From positions 2,367,846 through 2,429,073 of the forward strand of contig NW_003314262.1 in the NCBI RefSeq assembly GCF_000143415.4: a stretch of 61,228 nt of DNA, read 5' to 3'. Of the stretch, positions 54,762 to 61,228 are shown piece by piece. Made by a program: the position numbers and the translations under genes. The stretch is from Selaginella moellendorffii (Eukaryota > Streptophyta > Lycopodiopsida > Selaginellales > Selaginellaceae). The notes below the pieces were generated by a model. That model saw only the letters and a list, made by a program, of their open reading frames with translations, was not told the DNA's origin and searched no databases. The first letter of the stretch is position 1. Each line of letters starts with the position of its first letter.

Positions 54762-56533
54762 ATGGCGACAGCGAATGCTACTCCAGCGTCTGCTAATCTG
54801 GTAAGCACCATAGCTTCTCGAAACTTGGAAGATACTGATTTTTCTTTTTTCTTTCCCTCTTTGTGCCAAGGTCGGGAATGCATTCATCAATCAGTACTAC
54901 AACGTCCTACATCAATCTCCAGCGGTGGTTCATCGCTTCTACACCGATCAAAGCCAGCTTACGCGAGACTCTGGTGGCGCAGATGGTCCTGTGGAGACGG
55001 TCTCCACTCAACAGGTAAATTCTCGTGTTTTTTCTTTTTCTTGTGTGCTACTTGTTGATCTACTCTGCTCCAGGATATCCACGCGAAGATCATGTCGATG
55101 GATCTCACCGACTTTAAGGCCGAAATTAAGTCTGTGGTCTCTCAGAACTCTCTCGGAGGTGGAGTTCTTGTCATGGTGACTGGCTCCCTCTCGTGTAAGT
55201 CGACCGGGAAACGCAACTTTGTGCAGACGTTCTTCCTCGCTCCACAAGAGAAGGGATACTTTGTCCTGAACGACGTGCTGCGCTACGTTGACGAAGCACC
55301 AGCGGCGAAGACACTGCCATACAGCATGGCCAATGGGGTCGCCGAGTCCACAGTCTCCTCGATCCCAGAGCCAGGTCAGTGTCATTACGCTTTGAGATCA
55401 GTGACTGACTCGCGTGTCTCTCTCTGAATCAGACGAGCAGCTGGAAGGCGAAGGACTCGTGCCAGAGGAAACTTTCCAATCCGAAGAGTATGTGGTGCTG
55501 GAGAAGCCCGAGGACAAGGCACCCGATGAGCCTGAAGTAGAGGCTGTGGAGGAGCCCGCGGTGGTGGAGGTGGAGACGATCACCCAAGAGACAACTGTGA
55601 CTCAAACTCAACCTGAGGAGTTTCAAGAGCAGGTGAAGACGACTACGGTGAAGATGTCGTATGCTTCCATTCTCGCTCAGAGTAGGGCCGCTCAACCAAG
55701 GCCTGTGGCTCCGAGACCAGCGCCAGTGAGCGCCCCTCCGCAGCCTGCCACTGTGGTTCCTCCTCCGGCTGCCAGCACAGTAGAAGAGCCTCCCAGCGAC
55801 AAGGACAAGGAGGGTATGTTCTTCGTTTTTCTCTCTACTGTGTAATAACCATTGTTTGTCTCAGGTGTCTACATTTCCAACTTGCCTTTGAACGCTACCG
55901 AGCAAGAGATTGAATCCAAGTTTGAGAAGTTTGGACCAGTCAAGCCTGGCTCCGTTCAGGTCCGGTCTATGAAGGTAAACGTTCCTTTTCTTCGATCCAG
56001 CTCGCAGCGATGGTGACCATCTCTCTGCAGGCACAAGGATATTGCTTCGCTTTCCTGGATTTCGAAGACCAACTGTCCGCGTCCAGCGCTGTGGAGGTAA
56101 AGAAACGTTTAGAATTATGCTTTGCATCTTCTGATCCTTATCCCTTGCTTTTCGAAGGCATCCAATAGCATTGAGATTGGTGGCCGGTTTGTAAAGGTGG
56201 AGTACAAGAGGGCCCATGGTACGTCCTTAATGAGCATTTCTTCTGTCACTTCCTAACAAGCATTTCGTTTCTTTGCCAAAAGGCTCTGGTCGAGGACGTG
56301 GACGGGACTTCCGCGGTGAAGGACGAGGCTATGGTGATCGAGAGGGTGGAGCAAGGGGAGGCTACGGCGACCGTGAAAGAGGCGGCGGCTATGGCGATCG
56401 CGATGGTGGTGGTCGAGGATACAACCGACGAGTGGAGAGCACTGACGAGGCAGGCTTTCGCCGCTACGACTCTCAAAGATCAAACAGGCGTGGTGGTGGC
56501 AACAGAGGTGGTCGTAGCAACGCCGCGGAATAG
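54762..56533 (+). CDS. G3BP-like RNA-binding protein (NTF2 + RRM + RGG)
   Basis: Eight exons join in frame: 54762-54800, 54871-55014, 55074-55374, 55433-55813, 55865-55974, 56031-56096, 56158-56218, 56283-56533. An NTF2-like domain comes first (GNAFINQYYNVLHQSPAVVH, then FVQTFFLAPQEKGYFVLNDV). A Glu/Pro/Val-rich disordered linker follows, then an RRM with RNP2 VYISNLPL and the RNP1-like GYCFAFLDFE. The tail is RGG-rich (GRGRGRDFRGEGRGYGDR). G3BP proteins are cytoplasmic and seed stress granules. The NTF2 domain dimerises and docks partners, and the RRM/RGG part binds mRNA. The gene diverges from the MinC-like gene and converges on mTERF. Confidence 0.95.
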
Positions 56534-56762
56534 CATAGCGCAGTCCATAGCCTAGCATAGCTAGCGAGAGCTTCTTCTAACAGATTGAAAGGAAAGAAAG
56601 GTATTAATGGATGAAGAATTTTTGTGAGCTACTACTATTCGCAGAAACTTACATTGTATCTTCGTGTTCTTCACAGCTTATCAAAATCTCGAGAAGAAAG
56701 TGGTGTACGAAGTTCTCCACTGTGGTCTACGACCTTCCACGATGGATGATCTTCACAGTGGT

Positions 56763-58274
56763 CTACGAAGGCTCGGGAGCTTCCGCTTTCGTGCTTTGTC
56801 GAACAGTAGCAAGCTGAGATCTCACAAACTTGCCGTAGGCTTGGAGAGCTTCGTCCCCGCCGAGAAATCTCCTCGTGAACCTTTCCGACGAGAGCATGAT
56901 CATGTAAGGCTGCGAGAACTCCTTCCTGGCCAGGCCGCTCATGTAGAGCCAGTGCTGGAACGTCGTCCGCGGCACCACCTTTGCCTCCATGCTGAACGTG
57001 AGATACGACGAGAAGTGGCAAAGGCTGCTGAGCGGCTGCTTCATCACCCGGGTGTAGTACGCCAGCTTCTTGCTCAGGAGCTCGTCCCCGAGGTTGAAGA
57101 TGCTGGGCTTCTTGCGCAGCAGCAGCGAGCACTCGTCGCGCGACAATCCATGGCGGAGGAGGAGATTGAGCCGGCCTTCCATCGCCTGGCTGTTTCTCGT
57201 CAACACTCCCGAGTGCGCGGACAGGAGGTAGTCGAGATCGTCGCCTTTGAAGTCGAGGCTGGCCAGGAACTCGAGCTTCGGTTTCACTCCTCGCTCGATG
57301 TTGAGCCCGACCATGGATGGATTCTTCCGCAGCATCAGCCGGACCTTGCTCCTTTGCATGCCCAAGCTCACGAAGTAGTCCACTTTCCCGGAGATCACCT
57401 TGAGCTTGCTGGTGGAGAAGCGAGGGAAGATGGTGATCACCCGGCACGCCTGATCGCTGGAGAAGCCCAGCTCCTCGGTGAGATAGCCCACCACTGCGGT
57501 GAGACGCTCCGGGGTGACGGTGAGGATCTTTGGGAACTGGTAGATGATCTTGGTGATTTGCTCGCGGGAGAATCCCAAGCTCTCCATCGTCGTGATCCGG
57601 GGCTGGAGGTGTTTCTCCACGTCGTACTGGAGCACCATGGGAACGCACTGGACGACCTTGCAGAAGGCCTTCTCGCTGCCGGCCTGCTCGAGCAAGAAGT
57701 TCGTCGTCTCCTCGAGAGTTTCCTTGTCGCTGGGACGCATCTGGACGATCCACTTGCTGAGATCCACCTTGAATCGCTGGAAGGATAGCACCAGCGAGCA
57801 GAGGTTGGCGAGATTCTGCTGGAACTCGCTGGCATCCACTGCGAAGATCCAGCGCTTGTGCTGGCTCACAATCGTCGCCCAGATCTCCCTGTCCACGCGC
57901 AGCGCTGCCAGCGCCGCCGTGAGCTCCTGGAGGCGCTGCTCCACGTCCACGGCACTGCCGGCATTCGCGATTGGGCCCCAGAAGAGCATGCCCTTGAGAT
58001 CATCGCCCTGGTAGCCGATTCTTTCCAGCGCGTCCAATCGCCGTGCGGCCTGCTCGCCGCTAAGCGCTGAGAGCTTGCCCGCGGTTGCGATGGGGATTCC
58101 CCGCGCTTGCAAGGCTCTGCAAAGCTCTGGATCTGGCGCCGGCGATGGCGCTGCTGCTGCTGTTGCAGCTCCCAGTGACGATGATTTTTCCGCGCATTTC
58201 GCGAGCTGGCCTACCGTCGACGAGGATCGCTTCTTCGTTCTGGCCACGGACAAGACGATCCGGCGGATCACCAT
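56763..58274 (-). CDS. mTERF-family organelle protein
   Basis: An intronless frame of 503 residues from the ATG at 58274. The N-terminus is Arg/Ser-rich with few acids (MVIRRIVLSVARTKKRSSST), fitting a mitochondrial or plastid presequence. From about residue 170 there are repeated mTERF motifs of about 30 residues, each with a Leu-x3-Gly and a Pro: LGFSREQITKIIYQFPKIL, ELGFSSDQACRVITIFPRFS, SLGMQRSKVRLMLRKNPSM, HGLSRDECSLLLRKKPSIFN. They form an alpha-solenoid that binds organellar DNA or RNA to control transcription, splicing or ribosome assembly. The target is unknown. It converges with the G3BP-like gene (229 bp apart). A telo-box palindrome lies just upstream of its ATG. The long plus-strand frame over the same bases is its antisense shadow. 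Confidence 0.92.
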   Translation of the reverse strand: MVIRRIVLSVARTKKRSSSTVGQLAKCAEKSSSLGAATAAAAPSPAPDPELCRALQARGIPIATAGKLSALSGEQAARRLDALERIGYQGDDLKGMLFWGPIANAGSAVDVEQRLQELTAALAALRVDREIWATIVSQHKRWIFAVDASEFQQNLANLCSLVLSFQRFKVDLSKWIVQMRPSDKETLEETTNFLLEQAGSEKAFCKVVQCVPMVLQYDVEKHLQPRITTMESLGFSREQITKIIYQFPKILTVTPERLTAVVGYLTEELGFSSDQACRVITIFPRFSTSKLKVISGKVDYFVSLGMQRSKVRLMLRKNPSMVGLNIERGVKPKLEFLASLDFKGDDLDYLLSAHSGVLTRNSQAMEGRLNLLLRHGLSRDECSLLLRKKPSIFNLGDELLSKKLAYYTRVMKQPLSSLCHFSSYLTFSMEAKVVPRTTFQHWLYMSGLARKEFSQPYMIMLSSERFTRRFLGGDEALQAYGKFVRSQLATVRQSTKAEAPEPS

Positions 58275-58286
58275 TCCATTCTTCAC

Positions 58287-58312
58287 AAACCCTAAATGTG
58301 AATTTAGGGTTT
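58287..58312. promoter_or_regulatory. Perfect telo-box palindrome before mTERF
   Basis: AAACCCTAAAT and ATTTAGGGTTT face each other around a 4-base spacer (GTGA), 13 bp upstream of the mTERF ATG on the minus strand. The arms are 11 bp and perfect. A telo-box (AAACCCTAA) is a known plant promoter element. In the transcript the pair could also form a hairpin in the 5' UTR. Confidence 0.75.
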
Positions 58313-61228
58313 CGACTCCGCATGCATTTCATGGCAATTTTGATTAATTTTTCAGATTCCAAGGAAATCAATATACCAATTATACTCTCTACGTGATTGC
58401 ACAAAAAAATCTCTTGATGTAGCCAAGCACTAGAAGCTACAGGTTTATCATTCACTTGTTTGCATCCCTCCATTCACTAGGCATGATTGATCTTGTGGAC
58501 AGTCGATATATGAACTAAATGTCTTAGTAGACATTATCCATTACATGGGCATATTTTTTTTCCTGTTATATAAATAATAAAAAAAATTGTTAAAAATACA
58601 CTTGAGAGTATTTTTTTGCAATATTAACCATAATATTTGTGTGTTTTCATTTTTATCTTTACCATCTTGAAAAGTACTTGATGTTGCACTGTTGTATAAA
58701 AGTATATATCATTATACTGATTATTGCCCTTATTTCAGCCAAAAAACAAATATAAGGTAATTCACAGTCTAAAAACTTTCAATATGAAAAAAACTTTTAT
58801 GAAAGTTCATAATATTAAAATTTTCTAAGACAAACAAAAGGGCATTTTCTCCATTATATTTTTCTCTACCATTAAGTTAACTGTATTACTTGTGTGGTGT
58901 ATCAAATTAGTTCTAACATTTGAATCTTGACATATATGTAATAAATGTTTTCTTAATTATTAACTTGATCAACTAGTTTATATGCTTAGAGTGGGGGGAC
59001 TTGAGAAAATTCCCAAGTTCTCTTATGTTGTATATATGTAGTTGAGGCTTAGAATTCATGTGGGTTGACCAAGGAGCACCTTGGGCACCAATTTTAAGCC
59101 TGGAATCCTTCAAGACGAGCCTTGGCCATACATGTAGCAACCTAAAATAATTTTTTTAGGTTTGGCAGGAAATGAAGCAATAATACAATTAGCGTGCCTA
59201 ATAAAATTTAGAGGATATGGATTCACTACATTAACCTTTAAAGGGACAATCAAGTAGATCAAAAGTACTTACAGTAACATTAAAGGTGTAACCACAAGCT
59301 ACAAATCAAGTAAAAGTTTGAAAATTTTGCATTTATATTTATAGTGGATTTCTAGGAAAATTTGACATTTTTAGCATCATTTTCCACTTTAAATTCTCAT
59401 TTATTTGCAAAATAGAGTCTTGGGGATACTATGGTGAGCTAAAATCTTCATTTCATTCAAGCTAAAAAAAATATTTTTAGGAAATTTAAATGGATTTAGA
59501 ACTTATGAAAACTCTAGAGGTAAGTGTTTGAAGTGTAATTTATGCAATATTTATTTGCTCAATAAAGTGTTTTCACCACCAGGACTTCTCTAAGTCCACA
59601 AGATTTATTAAATGTGAGTTTTTCAAATTTAAACTTTTAGTTGTTTAAAGTTTATTTTCCTTTTACATTCCAGTTGACTTTGGTTCTTTCTTCATCCATA
59701 ACTCTATTTCAATAGTAAAGAATACATTTATAAATAGTTTTGATACTTTAACTGTCAAACTTTTAAATCCAAAATAGTGGAAGTGATTCAAATGATTTCA
59801 AACGAAAGATTAAAGCTAAAAAATGAAAGACATGGACATTAAAGGAGATAACTAATTACACTAAGTGTTTAAATAATGCAAAGTATAGAAATAGGTTTAT
59901 AGACATATCTAAAAGGAAAGATAATAGGTGAAAGTGGATTCAATAGTATTGTTGTGAGAATAAATATTGTTATAACTATTTTTAATGCAAGAAAAAATAT
60001 GAGGACATAAAGAATGTTTACTTCAACATTCAGAAATGAGATCTTGATATTTCAAATAAGAAATCAAGCTATTGAAATATATCAAGTGACTAACGCATTG
60101 CTCAGAAATTACATCTTGATTTTCCAAAAAAGCTCTACAATGAAATGGATTAACATGTTTTAGAAAGTGGTATTACACATTTATGTGGCCTTGTTTCTAA
60201 CATATCAAGACAAAGAATTGTTGCTTCCAATAAGCATAATACACTATAGACTCAATTGTTGTAATCAAGTGAACCCTTATAATCAGTTATACTATATAGT
60301 TTACAAGCTTAAATCTAAGTCAAGAGCTAAGATTAGCTTTGAAGAGAGTAAGGGACAACACTCTAGAAATTGATTTGAAGAGACAGAGGGTGCCGAAAGG
60401 TGGTGAAGGGATGGTAAAGATGATGGAAAAAAGTCAAGAAGCACAAATAAAGCTTGTATAGAATCTTCACAAGCAAGCTATAATAAAGCAGCAAACAATG
60501 ATTAACACTTTGACTTTGGAATCATAGCAAACACAAGAATGTTCAATCTACAAGATATGAAGGAGTAATTTACTTATCAAAGTGACTTATTTAAGATGTG
60601 GATTAGGAAGAGAATATAGCTTTTTCATTGGTGCAAACTCAATACATAATCCATTACAATCGTTCTAAATCTAAATCCAAAAGTACTTCCAGCAACATTA
60701 TTTTCTTTAGTATTATAATCTGGATTATAACTAAATTATATATACTAATGATGGGCATAGCAATAGTTATAGGCCACTAATGCCTTAATACAACTTTTTA
60801 TGTCAAGTTAACTTTACACTACTGATTTGGGCAAGGAACAACACAAACTTCTAAATTTCTCAATAGCAACTTAGCAAGATGACAGCTTAATGCTAATTGT
60901 TAATTCTCCCTTCTCCTTAATTCAATCTAGTGTTTAAGTTTAAATATAATTTAGAGAAAAATAATGATTAAGAAGAGGGAGAGGAAAATAGATCATGCTC
61001 AAGCTAAGGAAGATCTTGTCTTCCACACTCAAAGCACCTGAATCACAAGAAAATAATGAGAATCCAAAATCCAAAACATCAAAATTCACTTTGCTCCATT
61101 TTATTTCAAAACCTAAAACTTTAACTTTTTGGGGAAAGTTTTAAATGAAGGAGGCATGGTTACAAGGAGAAAAGGTAAATGTGTATCAAAGAGGAAAGGT
61201 ACAACTTTATTAACATCTCCACCACAAC
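58313..61228. other. AT-rich sequence, no recognisable genes
   Basis: The first 100 bp or so belong to the mTERF upstream region. The rest is very AT-rich, with short frames only. I see no transposon, RNA-gene or protein-domain signal on either strand. Confidence 0.6.

Noticed and set aside
56664-57788. 374-codon plus-strand frame rich in His, Arg and Glu
   Set aside because: It lies antisense to the mTERF coding region and owes its length to high GC content. It has no domain.
1-61228. CRISPR arrays, rRNA, bacterial operons or organelle-genome origin
   Set aside because: Introns, nuclear retroelements and plant families mark nuclear plant DNA. No regular spacer array or rRNA-like sequence was seen, and I found no convincing tRNA cloverleaf by eye.

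Overview
This is nuclear DNA from a land plant. The genes are intron-rich, with very short introns (45-100 bp), GC-rich exons and plant-only families: MLO, purine permease, land-plant GPAT, PPR, mTERF and LPR-type multicopper oxidase. The islands are compact and sit between AT-rich, transposon-filled stretches. A lycophyte such as Selaginella fits best. That is an inference from architecture and gene content, not a database match.

Layout. (1) 1-6809: a Ty3/gypsy chromovirus on the minus strand. Its right LTR is complete (5661-6809) and its left LTR is cut by the window edge. (2) 6810-8584: AT-rich, with an LTR scrap and a long inverted repeat. (3) 8585-11835: a 14-exon MLO gene and a two-exon purine permease, same strand, 123 bp apart. 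(4) 11836-27056: a nest of decayed LTR elements. An old minus-strand gypsy copy (integrase 13.2-14.2 kb, RT 25.2-25.5 kb) is split by an inverted fragment and a plus-strand copy of a second gypsy family. Two 191-195 bp solo-LTR-like insertions have perfect 5-bp target duplications. A 100-N assembly gap lies inside the nest. (5) 27057-40316: the main gene island, holding a GPAT, a TRM3/TARBP1-type SpoU tRNA 2'-O-methyltransferase, an intronless PPR gene (54 bp from TRM3, divergent) and an LPR-type multicopper oxidase. (6) 40913-49468: three paralogous secreted cysteine-rich proteins with an unusually constant cysteine spacing, plus a plastid-type thioredoxin-like gene and about 5.8 kb of AT-rich sequence without recognisable genes. 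(7) 49554-58274: ARPC1, an F-box gene, a six-exon gene joining a MinC-like C-terminal domain to a predicted four-helix membrane domain, a G3BP-like NTF2/RRM gene, and an intronless mTERF gene. (8) 58275-61228: AT-rich, nothing recognised.

How the genes relate. Several encode organelle or RNA functions (PPR, TRM3, mTERF, the MinC-like protein, the thioredoxin). Short divergent or 5' regions carry telo-box motifs, strikingly as inverted pairs upstream of TRM3/PPR and of mTERF.

The two strongest candidates for something undescribed are the MinC-like/membrane fusion (53248-54492) and the cysteine-rich secreted family (40913-49468). Exon models for MLO, the purine permease, GPAT, the oxidase, the thioredoxin, the MinC-like gene and the G3BP-like gene were checked for frame at every junction I list. 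TRM3, ARPC1 and the F-box gene are given as spans with only some exons resolved.
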